Positions 25,940 to 33,945 of a stretch of DNA of 64,000 bases are shown piece after piece. This DNA comes from Bacteroides intestinalis. Its GTDB lineage: Bacteria; Bacteroidota; Bacteroidia; Bacteroidales; Bacteroidaceae. The stretch spans positions 1-64,000 of the forward strand of contig NZ_QRZF01000022.1 in NCBI RefSeq assembly GCF_003464595.1, written 5' to 3'. Position 1 is the stretch's first letter; each line of letters starts with the position of its first letter. Position numbers and translations under genes: made by a program. Under the pieces are notes generated by a model. The model was not told the DNA's origin. It saw nothing but the letters and a program-made list of their open reading frames with translations, and did no database searches.

Positions 25940-25951
25940 CGTTCGTTTAAT
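25940..25951 (+). repeat. Left inverted repeat of the invertible promoter segment
   Basis: CGTTCGTTTAAT, exact reverse complement of 26135-26146. The repeats bound a 183-bp segment (25952-26134), similar in length and layout to Mpi-controlled invertible capsule promoters in B. fragilis. No recombinase gene is in the window, so inversion would need an enzyme encoded elsewhere. Confidence 0.8.
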
Positions 25952-26098
25952 ATACGTAAAGATTTACAAAAAAGAAAAAGCTTAGAAAGCACAAAAATGA
26001 AAGGATATTAAATTCCTTTATTATTAGTGATATAATACTGATTATTAACTATTTAACTGTGATAAAATATTCATTTAGGAATATTTTTATTAAACACC

Positions 26099-26129
26099 TT
26101 GCAAGTTCAAAAAATACCCATTACCTTTG
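26099..26129 (+). promoter_or_regulatory. Bacteroides promoter inside the invertible segment, pointing away from upxY
   Basis: TTG at 26099-26101, 20-nt spacer, then TACCTTTG at 26122-26129, a full match to the Bacteroides -7 box TAnnTTTG with a -33-like TTG. In this orientation it would read rightwards towards 26328. If the segment inverts, the -7 box moves to 25957-25964 on the minus strand and would start the upxY transcript with a leader of about 160 nt. So the assembly shows the OFF state for the capsule. Confidence 0.75.
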
Positions 26130-26134
26130 TGCCC

Positions 26135-26146
26135 ATTAAACGAACG
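26135..26146 (-). repeat. Right inverted repeat of the invertible promoter segment
   Basis: ATTAAACGAACG on the plus strand; read on the minus strand with its flank it is AAACGTTCGTTTAAT, which fits the ARACGTWCGT core that I recall for B. fragilis Mpi sites. It pairs with 25940-25951. The left copy has a T in place of the second core A (ATCGTTCG), so the perfect repeat is 12 bp. Confidence 0.8.
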
Positions 26147-26266
26147 TTTTTTAAACACCCCTTTTTCTCCACACCATCCACCTATATATCAACTACATAC
26201 ACCACATTCAAAAACTTTCAGAATCATTTTTTCTGTCAAACCTATCTATTTTCAAAAATAGCATAG

Positions 26267-26274
26267 TACTTTTG
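26267..26274 (+). promoter_or_regulatory. Possible -7 box for the AT-hook-like gene
   Basis: TACTTTTG fits TAnnTTTG 54 bp before the ATG at 26328. No TTTG stands at the -33 spacing, so support is moderate. If active, the downstream gene would not depend on the invertible promoter. Confidence 0.4.
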
Positions 26275-26327
26275 TCATTTTTTTACATTTTATACGTATT
26301 TAAATATTTAACTAAAAAACAAGAAAA

Positions 26328-26704
26328 ATGAAAAAAGAAATGAAGGCTGAAAACCTTGAAAAAAAGAGCCGGAACAGGCACAGAAATTAACTTCAAAGAA
26401 CAATGTATCAGAGACTAAGAGAAAACCCGGACGCCCTAAAAGTAAAGCAGTAAGAGGCATCCTCCATAAAGATCGGAAAAAGGGAATGAAACTCTTACTC
26501 AATTTAAGAGAAGAAGGATGCTTTGGTAATAAAAACGAAGTATCTATAAAAGAATTCGCAGAATGGGCAGCAAAAGGTAAGTTCTTTCTATCTGCTCAAG
26601 ATAATCATTTAGTTTCAAAGACAATAGAAGAGGAAATGGGAGAAATATTAAGAAGCGAATTTCCTCGTAAAATAAATAAAAGAGGAAAAACATCAAAAGA
26701 ATAA
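26328..26704 (+). pseudogene. Small AT-hook-like basic protein, frameshifted in a poly-A run
   Basis: The ATG at 26328 opens a frame that stops at 26388. Adding one A to the seven-A run at 26359-26365 joins it to the frame ending at 26704, giving about 125 residues: a charged N-terminus, KRKPGRPKSKAV (AT-hook-like, DNA-binding), then KGMKLLLNLREEGCFGNKNE and a C-terminal helical part. Codon use and homology-like continuity on both sides suggest one original gene. The lesion could be a real mutation, slippage-based switching or a sequence error. I do not recognise the family. Confidence 0.6.
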
Positions 26705-26759
26705 TCTACAAAATAATCGGACAATAATTAAATAGTTATATCCTATCTACAATTCGCTA

Positions 26760-26767
26760 TATCTTTG
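26760..26767 (+). promoter_or_regulatory. Bacteroides -7 box ahead of the SH3-like/DUF4373 pair
   Basis: TATCTTTG matches TAnnTTTG. The -33 side is weak. A transcript from here would begin near 26774 and run straight into the hairpin at 26801-26837, leaving a 130-nt leader before the gene at 26905. Confidence 0.5.
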
Positions 26768-26800
26768 CCCCCGCTTTAGCAAAGATTAAGCCCCGCAAAT

Positions 26801-26846
26801 GAGAAGATGCCGCTTTTTCAAAAAGTGACATCTTCTCTCTTTTTAT
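26801..26846 (+). terminator. Intrinsic terminator or attenuator hairpin
   Basis: GAGAAGATG (26801-26809) pairs with CATCTTCTC (26829-26837); inside, CTTTTT pairs with AAAAAG after a small bulge. TCTTTTTAT follows. It can end transcripts from the gene at 26328, and because the TATCTTTG box is upstream it could also attenuate the next two genes. Confidence 0.8.
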
Positions 26847-26904
26847 GCCTGACATAAACACCTACTAAACAATTTAAAATTCAAGAATTTAAAATTAAAA
26901 TGCA

Positions 26905-27255
26905 ATGAAAAAGCGAAAGAAGAACGCTTCACTTCACGAAGCACTCAGAAAGAAATGGGCAATACGTATTATGCTTGAAAAAGAATATACGAAAAGCGCA
27001 GCACAGTGGATGACGGACAGACTGGAAAACCTTATTGACTACATGCTCTATGGATATGCTCTCATAGCATATTACAAACAAGATGGAACATTCAAGTTTG
27101 TAAAAGCAACCCTACTACCCTATGAAAGCCACTTTCATCAAAGATACGATATACAGCGTATCGAAGGACACGTTGTGTATTGGGACGTAGATATACAAGC
27201 ATGGAGAAGCTTCCAACTGGAAAACTTTCTGGAATGGAGACCGGTAGTAAATTAA
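26905..27255 (+). CDS. Small SH3-barrel-like protein (Bacteroides family)
   Basis: The 116-residue basic protein has a helical N-terminal half and a C-terminal part HVVYWDVDIQAWRSFQLENFL. This resembles the V-x-Y-[FW]-D...WRSF pattern of Bacteroides proteins annotated as SH3 beta-barrel fold-containing. A YYKQDGTFKFVKAT strand before it also fits. Its biochemical role is unknown. It is transcribed together with the DUF4373 gene 26 bp downstream. Confidence 0.6.
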   Translation: MKKRKKNASLHEALRKKWAIRIMLEKEYTKSAAQWMTDRLENLIDYMLYGYALIAYYKQDGTFKFVKATLLPYESHFHQRYDIQRIEGHVVYWDVDIQAWRSFQLENFLEWRPVVN

Positions 27256-27281
27256 GAATTAAAAGTTTTAAATTAAAAGTT

Positions 27282-28130
27282 ATGGCAATGACGTATGGAG
27301 GGATACAATATTATCCCATATCAGTGGTACTCTTTGATGAAGTATCCATGGAATTGACCGAGGCAAAGTTCGGCATGAAAGGAACGGCAGCAGTAATGAA
27401 ACTGTTGAGTAAAATATATAAAGAAAGCGGATATTACCTGCTTTGGGGAAAGGAGCAATGTACCCTCTTCACTAATAAAGCCGGCAGAGAACTTACAGAA
27501 GATGAGATGCAGGGAATTGTAGATATCCTGGTAGAAAAAGCATTCTTTGATAAAGAGACTTATGAGAAATATGGCATATTGACATCCGTGGAGATTCAGA
27601 AAGTATGGCTTGAAGCAACCAAACGTAGGAAAAGGGACTTAGCTTCCCTACCCTACATGCTGGTAAAAACGGAAGAAGAGAGGAAGGAAGATAAAACCAA
27701 AAAAGGAGGAAAAGATACAGACTGTATGCAAAATCCACAAAATAGCATGCAGCATGTAGACAATTCACCCGAAAATGCAGACAATTCCGGACAAAGTATA
27801 GCAGAGCATAGTATAGGAGAAGAAAATAAAGAACTTCCCCCTCTAACTCCCCTTGGGGAGAACGGAGGAGGAACGACGGATATTTCCTTCTATGAAATCC
27901 CCGGATATGCATACAACAAACAGACGCATAATTTAGAATGCTTACTACTCAGACTGGACCAACTGTGTATCATTGACCCGAAAGAGATCAAAAGCATACT
28001 GAAACTCTCGAACTACGGAAAATTAGGAGGGTATGTATGGAAAGTGATCAGCAATGCACGATGGAGCACAGTAGATTCGAAAGGAGCATACCTGATTTCA
28101 TCCCTGAGAAAAGAAAGAAATAACCAGTAG
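27282..28130 (+). CDS. DUF4373 (Lin1244/Lin1753-like N-terminal) protein
   Basis: Start at 27282 (MAMTYGGIQYYPISVVLF), giving 282 residues; the frame is open further up to 27180 but overlaps the preceding gene. The N-terminal 130 residues match DUF4373, a winged-helix-like domain shared with phage replisome organisers: YPISVVLFDEVSMELTEAKFGMKG and YYLLWGKEQCTLFTNKAG. A low-complexity linker rich in N, E and K follows, then a conserved-looking C-terminal helix bundle. Such genes recur beside Bacteroides capsule loci; function unknown, DNA binding inferred. Confidence 0.75.
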   Translation: MAMTYGGIQYYPISVVLFDEVSMELTEAKFGMKGTAAVMKLLSKIYKESGYYLLWGKEQCTLFTNKAGRELTEDEMQGIVDILVEKAFFDKETYEKYGILTSVEIQKVWLEATKRRKRDLASLPYMLVKTEEERKEDKTKKGGKDTDCMQNPQNSMQHVDNSPENADNSGQSIAEHSIGEENKELPPLTPLGENGGGTTDISFYEIPGYAYNKQTHNLECLLLRLDQLCIIDPKEIKSILKLSNYGKLGGYVWKVISNARWSTVDSKGAYLISSLRKERNNQ

Positions 28131-28140
28131 AAAATACATA

Positions 28141-28149
28141 CTGATTATC
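28141..28149 (+). repeat. Target-site duplication of the IS256-family element (left copy)
   Basis: CTGATTATC occurs directly outside both ends, here and at 29541-29549. A 9-bp duplication fits the 8-9 bp made by IS256-family elements and shows that the element arrived as a unit. Confidence 0.9.
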
Positions 28150-28255
28150 GGGGGCGTAAAGTAAACTGTGTCATGCGCTGTTTTTCTTTCAAGCTCATCG
28201 GTCGGGGATCGGCCAGCGCCAAGGGGGTGCACCAGCACTCCCGACGAGCGTAAAA

Positions 28256-29470
28256 TTACAACAACTTAAATCTATCTCCAAACTTTATCGCCAGTTGTTG
28301 GGCAATGGTGCCCCAATTAGCCAGTGGCATAGTCCATTTCTTGCGTATGTTGCGATAAGCGAGGTAGACAAGCTTCTCAAGGGCGGTGTCATTAGGGAAC
28401 ACGCCCTTGTTTTTTGTAACTTTCCGTATTTGACGGTGGTAGCCTTCAACGGTATTCGTCGTATAAATCATACGACGTATATCGGATGTGAACTGGAAGT
28501 ATTCAGTGAGCTTTTCCCAGTTGTCCTGCCACGACTTGATGACGATAGGATATTTCTCTCCCCATTTCTGATCTAAATCAAGAAGCTCCGTTTCAGCGGC
28601 ATCCTTGCTGACTGCACCGTAAACCCGTTTCAGATCTTTAAGAAACTCCTTCTGGTGTTTACTGCCGACATATTTGATGGAGTTACGTATCTGATGGACG
28701 ATACAAAGTTGCACTATGGTATCAGGGAATACGCTTTGGATGGCATCCGGGAAGCCCTTCAGACCATCGACACAAGCTATGAGAATGTCGTGTACACCAC
28801 GGTTCTGTAAATCGGTCAGCACATTCAACCAGAAGTTTGCCCCCTCATTCTTAGAGATGTACATCCCAAGCAAATCCTTACGACCGTCCTTATCTATAGC
28901 CAATACGTTGTAGATTGCACGGGTAATGGCACAGCCTCTCTCATCCATGACTTTATAATGAATGGCATCCATCCAAACTATCGGATAAATATAGTCCAGG
29001 CTACGCGAACGCCACGCTTTTATTTCCGGAAGTACCCGGTCAGTGATGGAACTGATTGTTTCGGCAGACACACGGTTACCAAGATTCTCTTCCATCCAGT
29101 CGCTTATTTCACGTGTACTATTACCAAGGGCATAAAGGCCGATTATGCGGTCAGCAACACCTTCCGCAAGAATGGTCTCCCGCTTCTTTATAAACTGAGG
29201 ATCGAAGCTGGAATTACGATCACGGGGTGTAGAAACGGTCACCTCACCCATAGAAGTTTGCACCTGCTTCTGCATCTTGCCATTACGACGGTTGCCACTC
29301 ATGCGTTCATCCTCGGAAAGATGGGCATCCATCTCACCTTCTAAGGCTGCATTTAAAATGCTCTCCAATAACGGGGCAAAAGCTCCGTCCTTACCCAACA
29401 AGGGCTTGCCAGCCTTGAGCTGCTCGATTGCCTTGTTCTTGATCCTTTCAAAATCAAATTCTTCACTCAT
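28256..29470 (-). CDS. IS256-family (Mutator-type) transposase
   Basis: DDE transposase of 404 residues. MDAIHYKV carries the first catalytic Asp, IACVDGLKGFPDAI the second with the DGLKGFP signature, and NTVEGYHRQIRK the catalytic Glu. The N-terminal region GEMDAHLSEDER and RNGKMQKQVQTSMGEV is standard for the family. No internal stops, so it should be active. Its leader contains a hairpin at 29478-29524. Confidence 0.95.
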   Translation of the reverse strand: MSEEFDFERIKNKAIEQLKAGKPLLGKDGAFAPLLESILNAALEGEMDAHLSEDERMSGNRRNGKMQKQVQTSMGEVTVSTPRDRNSSFDPQFIKKRETILAEGVADRIIGLYALGNSTREISDWMEENLGNRVSAETISSITDRVLPEIKAWRSRSLDYIYPIVWMDAIHYKVMDERGCAITRAIYNVLAIDKDGRKDLLGMYISKNEGANFWLNVLTDLQNRGVHDILIACVDGLKGFPDAIQSVFPDTIVQLCIVHQIRNSIKYVGSKHQKEFLKDLKRVYGAVSKDAAETELLDLDQKWGEKYPIVIKSWQDNWEKLTEYFQFTSDIRRMIYTTNTVEGYHRQIRKVTKNKGVFPNDTALEKLVYLAYRNIRKKWTMPLANWGTIAQQLAIKFGDRFKLL

Positions 29471-29477
29471 AAAAAAA

Positions 29478-29524
29478 CTGTGTTAGCAAAGTTAATACTT
29501 TTTTTGTTTGCTTTGCTGACACAG
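29478..29524 (-). promoter_or_regulatory. Subterminal hairpin ahead of the transposase start
   Basis: CTGTGTTAGCAAAG (29478-29491) and CTTTGCTGACACAG (29511-29524) pair at 13 of 14 positions and lie 8 bp upstream of the ATG. The outer arm is part of the right terminal repeat. Transcripts entering from outside would fold here and hide the start, while one starting inside the element would lack the outer arm. This would limit transposase production, as described for IS10/IS50-type elements; here it is inferred. Confidence 0.6.
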
Positions 29525-29558
29525 TTTAAATTACAGCCTCCTGATTATCAAAGCATTA

Positions 29559-29598
29559 CAAGAAGTTAATTTTCTGTCAACAGAAAGTTAACTTCTTG
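29559..29598. terminator. Near-perfect 19-bp palindrome between convergent genes
   Basis: Arms 29559-29577 and 29580-29598 match at 18 of 19 positions with a 2-nt gap. Before the IS arrived it lay about 40 nt after the DUF4373 stop and about 65 nt after the stop of the convergent regulator gene at 29663. No long T-run on either side, so it may be a two-way transcription block or a protein site rather than a classic intrinsic terminator. Confidence 0.6.
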
Positions 29599-29662
29599 TT
29601 GACAAACTCCCAATATCTTGTCGACAGGCTCTTTATTTTCAATCGGGCCGTAAGTTTATCAA

Positions 29663-31327
29663 CTATGAAGAAGCATGGACACTGCCAATCTTTAAGATCT
29701 CCTGATCAAAGTTATTTTTATCTTTTGCCCTACTTTTTACTTTCGTACGATAGGTATATACGGTTACCGGATTGTACCCCATAAATTCGGCGATTTGCGA
29801 ACTATCCTTTATGCCCAACCGGATGAGAGCACAGATGCGCAACTCAGCATTCAGGAACTCCCCCTCCTTAAGTGTATATTGTTGATCCTCTTTAAGGAGT
29901 GCATTCAATTCTTTGACGAACGAAGGATATATCTGCAGAAAAGCTTCGTCGAATTGCGAGTAGAAATCTTTGCTTTCTTTTAACAGGTACTGGGTAGATG
30001 AATTCAATTTATAAAGTTCTTCAATTTGCCCACTTTTGATTTTTCTATTGACCAACTTTTGATAGTCACCGATCTTCAGTATATACATGGAACATAATTT
30101 GAGGAAATGACCGATATATTTCTCCTTGACCCGGTCAGATTCCATCAGGTTGGATGTCAGAGATTGAAGTTCTTCATTCTTTTCCTGTACTTCGCAGTTT
30201 ATACGATTCAATTTATCATTAATAGACAGAAGTTGTGAGCGGGCAACCGATAAGTCCTTTCTTTTTTTACGCAAGTATAAGGCTATGCCCAGAATAAGCA
30301 GCAAAAAGAAGGTAGAAATGACAATCCCCGCCCATAAATAAAGCGCCTGTTTATCTCGTTGAAGTTGATACTCTTTCTGAATGATAGGGATAGCCTCGGC
30401 TATTTGCGAATTACGCAGCCGGGTATTGTAAAAGTTAGCGTCTTGCAGAGATATGTCCAGATAACGATATGCACGCCGGATATCACCCTTGTCATTCCGT
30501 ATCTGAGCTAACAGCCGAAGAGATCTGTTCTGCTTGACAGCACTTTTAATATCTGCCATAACAGAACAGATCAGACTTTGCTCTTCGTTCAACTCATCTT
30601 TTTCAATTTTATAAATAAGTGATAAATGATATAATGCCCGCGCAGCCTCATTAGAAGCAGAATCGATTAACTGATAATATGAGGCTATATCTTTTTTCGC
30701 CTCTTCCAAGTTTCCTTCGGCATAATTCTGCTTGAAACTATAATAATAGAAGTCCTTGGATTCCCGAGGAACCAATCCACAGATTATACGAGAATATTTC
30801 AGTTCCTGCCTGCGGTATTCCTCCTCCAGATGAGAATTTTGCGCAAGCTCGCGAAGATTCATGTAGAGCCTTTCATATTGCTTATTATATTCTGCTTTTT
30901 GACTCATATTCATATCCGGATACTGATCTTCCAGTTCCAGCAGAGCATGCTGGGCTTCATTGAGGAGTCCTGCTTGCGCACACAAGAAGATATACTGAAA
31001 TCTATTCTCCAACAATTTATCTTTGCTTTCCAAGCTCCCGGCAAGCAATCTGTTCTGTTCGATATACTGAAAAGCCGAGTCGCTCTGAAAATTACTGTAT
31101 TCCTCTATCAACCGGGAAATAATATCATATTTCTTGTCCACTGATGCCTCGGAGGATGATAGCTGCTTCAGGTAATTGATTTTGTTTTCTTTCTTCCGGA
31201 CATACGTAATACGTTCTTTCAACAATTGATCCAATTCTCCAAGCAGAAGCTCATTGCCGGATGTTCCGGCATGTGCATTCGTCGTTGCTAAAATGAACAT
31301 GAATAAACAAAAGAGGCATCTTATCAT
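29663..31327 (-). CDS. Membrane-bound TPR regulator, DUF6377 type
   Basis: Bacteroides-type regulator of 554 residues: signal peptide (1-20), TPR-like helical repeats over about 40-320, one membrane helix (LYLWAGIVISTFFLLLILG, about 338), a coiled coil with EVQEKNEELQSL, and a C-terminal helix-turn-helix (LRICALIRLGIKDSSQIAEF, then VTVYTYRTKVKSRAK). It would sense a ligand in the periplasm and bind DNA in the cytoplasm. It is last in the dehydratase-permease-porin operon (54-bp gap), so it probably regulates that operon. Confidence 0.82.
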   Translation of the reverse strand: MIRCLFCLFMFILATTNAHAGTSGNELLLGELDQLLKERITYVRKKENKINYLKQLSSSEASVDKKYDIISRLIEEYSNFQSDSAFQYIEQNRLLAGSLESKDKLLENRFQYIFLCAQAGLLNEAQHALLELEDQYPDMNMSQKAEYNKQYERLYMNLRELAQNSHLEEEYRRQELKYSRIICGLVPRESKDFYYYSFKQNYAEGNLEEAKKDIASYYQLIDSASNEAARALYHLSLIYKIEKDELNEEQSLICSVMADIKSAVKQNRSLRLLAQIRNDKGDIRRAYRYLDISLQDANFYNTRLRNSQIAEAIPIIQKEYQLQRDKQALYLWAGIVISTFFLLLILGIALYLRKKRKDLSVARSQLLSINDKLNRINCEVQEKNEELQSLTSNLMESDRVKEKYIGHFLKLCSMYILKIGDYQKLVNRKIKSGQIEELYKLNSSTQYLLKESKDFYSQFDEAFLQIYPSFVKELNALLKEDQQYTLKEGEFLNAELRICALIRLGIKDSSQIAEFMGYNPVTVYTYRTKVKSRAKDKNNFDQEILKIGSVHASS

Positions 31328-31381
31328 CTTACATCGTTTAGGGCGGTTTCCACAAAGATAAGTTTTTTCTTCGATTTTTTA

Positions 31382-32581
31382 TCAAAACCTCAATTGTACC
31401 CTGACATTTAATGAATTATAATCATTATGAGTGATATAGTAATAATTCAACTGCACTTTCAGATTCTCATTCACATAATAATTCACTCCGGCTGTATATT
31501 GATTGGATACACCTCCTTTAATTACTTTTCCATTCATATCCAGGCGATCAAACCGCAGGGCCAGTTCCACATCTCCTTTCTTACCGATCAATGGTTGGTT
31601 AAACGCTCCCCTGGAGTTGTTATAATCCTGCTTTCCACCAAGCAACAGACAAGATGATTGCACATAGAAGCCTGAAAAGGATTCGTCGACAAAACCGTGA
31701 TTCCGGTTTACTTCCTGCTGTATATACTCCGCTTGAAATTTCCAAGGGCCATAATAACCGGCAAGTTCGACTCCCATCAACCAGGTGTTGTCCACATCCG
31801 TAATGTATCCGGTGTCCATAAACTTAATCTTGTTGATAGTTGACTCCGATTGACTGTAGCGAACCGTTTTAGGAGGAGTATCTTTGCCTACATCAGTCTT
31901 AGGTGTGGCGTATGAAGCGGCAACACCTATGTGCAAGCCCTTTTCCTTGCTACTGTTTTGCGGCATCCACACGGCTCTTCCGGTGAGCGAATATCCTTCG
32001 TTCTGTCCTTTATGCAAATTACTGTCCGAGTTTTCCTTATTGCCCAGAGTCATGGACTTCTGGAAATGTACACCTCCCGTCAATAACCATTGTTTGTCTT
32101 CATAAACTCCTTGTAATCCCAGGTGATGTCCCGGGGCGAAAGCATTAACAACTTGCGCCCGGTTCATCAACGAAAGATCTTTGAAAGAGTTCAGTAAATC
32201 CATAGAGAAGGCTTCCTGTATATTGCCGGCACGCAATCCGAATCTTTTGGTAAAATTATAAGTGATAAAGTTGTCCAGCAGGAGGAGGTTACCGTTTGAG
32301 AAGTCTATTTCAAACTTACCGGATAATCTTTCTCCGAAGAAAAATGTCCCTCCAAAAGCCAGTTGGGATATGGTGGTCCCATTGGCCATTTTTTGATCCT
32401 TTTCACCCCAGAAGATTCCACCGTCAGCCGAAATACGGCCGAAGAATTTGACGTGATATTTATTATCGTAACTAAGATGCCATTTAGAAGTTTTCGAGGG
32501 ACTTTCTCCGGTTTCATTACCTGCCAATACAGACGGGACGGTACAAAGAAACGTGAACAAAATAAGAAGATGCTTTTTCAT
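31382..32581 (-). CDS. Outer-membrane porin (OprO/OprP-like)
   Basis: A 399-residue beta-barrel with a signal peptide (MKKHLLILFTFLCTVPSVLAG). The N-terminal barrel start VKFFGRISADGGIFWGEKDQ and the ending VQLNYYYITHNDYNSLNVRVQLRF, with a C-terminal Phe, fit phosphate-selective-porin-like channels. Placed 6 bp after the GntP permease gene, it probably lets sugar acids through the outer membrane. The substrate is inferred from context only. Confidence 0.82.
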   Translation of the reverse strand: MKKHLLILFTFLCTVPSVLAGNETGESPSKTSKWHLSYDNKYHVKFFGRISADGGIFWGEKDQKMANGTTISQLAFGGTFFFGERLSGKFEIDFSNGNLLLLDNFITYNFTKRFGLRAGNIQEAFSMDLLNSFKDLSLMNRAQVVNAFAPGHHLGLQGVYEDKQWLLTGGVHFQKSMTLGNKENSDSNLHKGQNEGYSLTGRAVWMPQNSSKEKGLHIGVAASYATPKTDVGKDTPPKTVRYSQSESTINKIKFMDTGYITDVDNTWLMGVELAGYYGPWKFQAEYIQQEVNRNHGFVDESFSGFYVQSSCLLLGGKQDYNNSRGAFNQPLIGKKGDVELALRFDRLDMNGKVIKGGVSNQYTAGVNYYVNENLKVQLNYYYITHNDYNSLNVRVQLRF

Positions 32582-32587
32582 AATAAA

Positions 32588-33910
32588 TCAGATAAAAAGG
32601 TTAAGAACCAAAACTCCGCATAGACCTACAACAGAGACAATGACTTGCATAGCCGACCATGATTTGAAAGTGTCTTTCATACTAAGATTGAAATATTCTT
32701 TATAGAGCCAGAATCCAGAATCGTTGACGTGTGAAAACATCAGACTTCCCGCCCCGACGGCCAATACCATTAAATTAGGGTTTACATGAGATACGGCTAT
32801 CAGAGGCATCATTACACTGGCAGCTGTCAGGGCAGCCACTGTTGCCGAACCTACCATAGCTCGGATAACGCTTGCCATCAACCAACCTAAAATAAGCGGG
32901 TGTATCGGAAGTGTTTCCATAGCATTGGCCAGAAGCATGCTTACACCGCTTTCTTCCATGACAACTTTAAAGATACCCGAACCGGCAACTATCAGAATAA
33001 TCATGGCAATGTCTTTACATGCCTGCACATAAATATCCATGATCTGCTTAATGGAACGTCCCTGCCTGATTCCTAATGTATAGGTAGCTACGATTACAAC
33101 AATCAGCATAACGATGGTAGGTGAACTAAAGAAAGACAGCAGGTTCTGCGTCGACTCGCTCGGATTGGGTAAGAAATGGGTAAGCACCGTTGTTATAATC
33201 AGCAAAAATACGGGTAATGTAGCCGTCAGGAAGCTGTTGAGCTTTCCGGGTTCACTGAAAGCTGAATCCACCTTTTTGGCAGCAAATACATCTACAGGAC
33301 CGGTTTTTATATTTTTCAGGGTTTTACTGAACAAGGGACCGGCAACAATAATAGCCGGTATACAAGCCAATAGACCTAAAATCAATGTCATTCCCATATT
33401 GGCATTGAACATAGTAACCAATGCTACCGGAGATGGATGGGGAGGGAGAAAACCATGCGCCACTGATAAAGCTGCCAACATGGGAATACCGATATATATA
33501 GCGGGCATTTTGTATTGGTTGACAATAGAAAAGATAATCGGAACAAGAATGACGAAACCGATATCGTAGAACAAAGGGATACCTACGATGAATCCGGTAA
33601 GCATCATGCCCCACTGAATGTTTTTCGTTCCAAAAGCTCCAATCATCACTTGGGCTATCTTTTGGGCAGCACCGCTTTCGGCAACCAGTTTTCCGAGCAT
33701 GGCACCAAATATGATGATGAGTGCCATATTACTATAGATATTGCCTACGCCTTTATTCAATATATCGGGTATTTCCTGAATCGGAATGCCTAAACACAGA
33801 GCTGCTCCTACGGAGACGAGAACGAACGCGAAAAATGCGTCTACTTTATAATATGCTACCAGAAAAATAAGCAGTAGCAAACTGATTATAATGATACAAA
33901 TTGACATCAT
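32588..33910 (-). CDS. gntP: GntP-family gluconate/sugar-acid:H+ symporter
   Basis: A 440-residue inner-membrane permease with about 12-14 hydrophobic segments. The GntP hallmark GFIVGIPLFYDIGFVILVPI is present, along with PPHPSPVALV and VIRAMVGSATVAALTA. It takes up gluconate or a related aldonate with protons. Between the dehydratase and porin genes (35 and 6 bp gaps), it defines a sugar-acid operon. Confidence 0.92.
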   Translation of the reverse strand: MMSICIIIISLLLLIFLVAYYKVDAFFAFVLVSVGAALCLGIPIQEIPDILNKGVGNIYSNMALIIIFGAMLGKLVAESGAAQKIAQVMIGAFGTKNIQWGMMLTGFIVGIPLFYDIGFVILVPIIFSIVNQYKMPAIYIGIPMLAALSVAHGFLPPHPSPVALVTMFNANMGMTLILGLLACIPAIIVAGPLFSKTLKNIKTGPVDVFAAKKVDSAFSEPGKLNSFLTATLPVFLLIITTVLTHFLPNPSESTQNLLSFFSSPTIVMLIVVIVATYTLGIRQGRSIKQIMDIYVQACKDIAMIILIVAGSGIFKVVMEESGVSMLLANAMETLPIHPLILGWLMASVIRAMVGSATVAALTAASVMMPLIAVSHVNPNLMVLAVGAGSLMFSHVNDSGFWLYKEYFNLSMKDTFKSWSAMQVIVSVVGLCGVLVLNLFI

Positions 33911-33945
33911 GGTATTGATAAGATTTAAAAGGTGGGATTTCTTTA

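Larger units (their letters stand above)
28150..29540 (-). mobile_element. Complete IS256-family insertion sequence, 1391 bp
   Basis: Left end 28150-28173 and right end 29517-29540 are imperfect 24-bp inverted repeats (19 of 24 match, with a perfect inner TAAACTGTGTCA). One transposase gene fills the element. Flanked by the 9-bp direct repeat CTGATTATC. The GC-rich stretch 28190-28250 downstream of the transposase stop can fold on itself. The element separates the DUF4373 gene from the palindrome that was originally about 40 nt after its stop. Confidence 0.93.

Noticed and set aside
26237..26244. Another TAGGTTTG on the minus strand, to the right of the segment.
   Set aside because: No -33 partner, and its transcript would run through the right repeat; treated as chance in AT-rich DNA.
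27180..27281. Extra N-terminal 34 codons of the DUF4373 protein.
   Set aside because: They overlap the previous gene in another frame and are not family-like; the ATG at 27282 starts right at the conserved domain.
28190..28250. GC-rich foldable stretch as an RNA gene or riboswitch.
   Set aside because: It lies inside the IS256-family element between the left repeat and the transposase stop and moves with it; no tRNA or known RNA pattern is visible.
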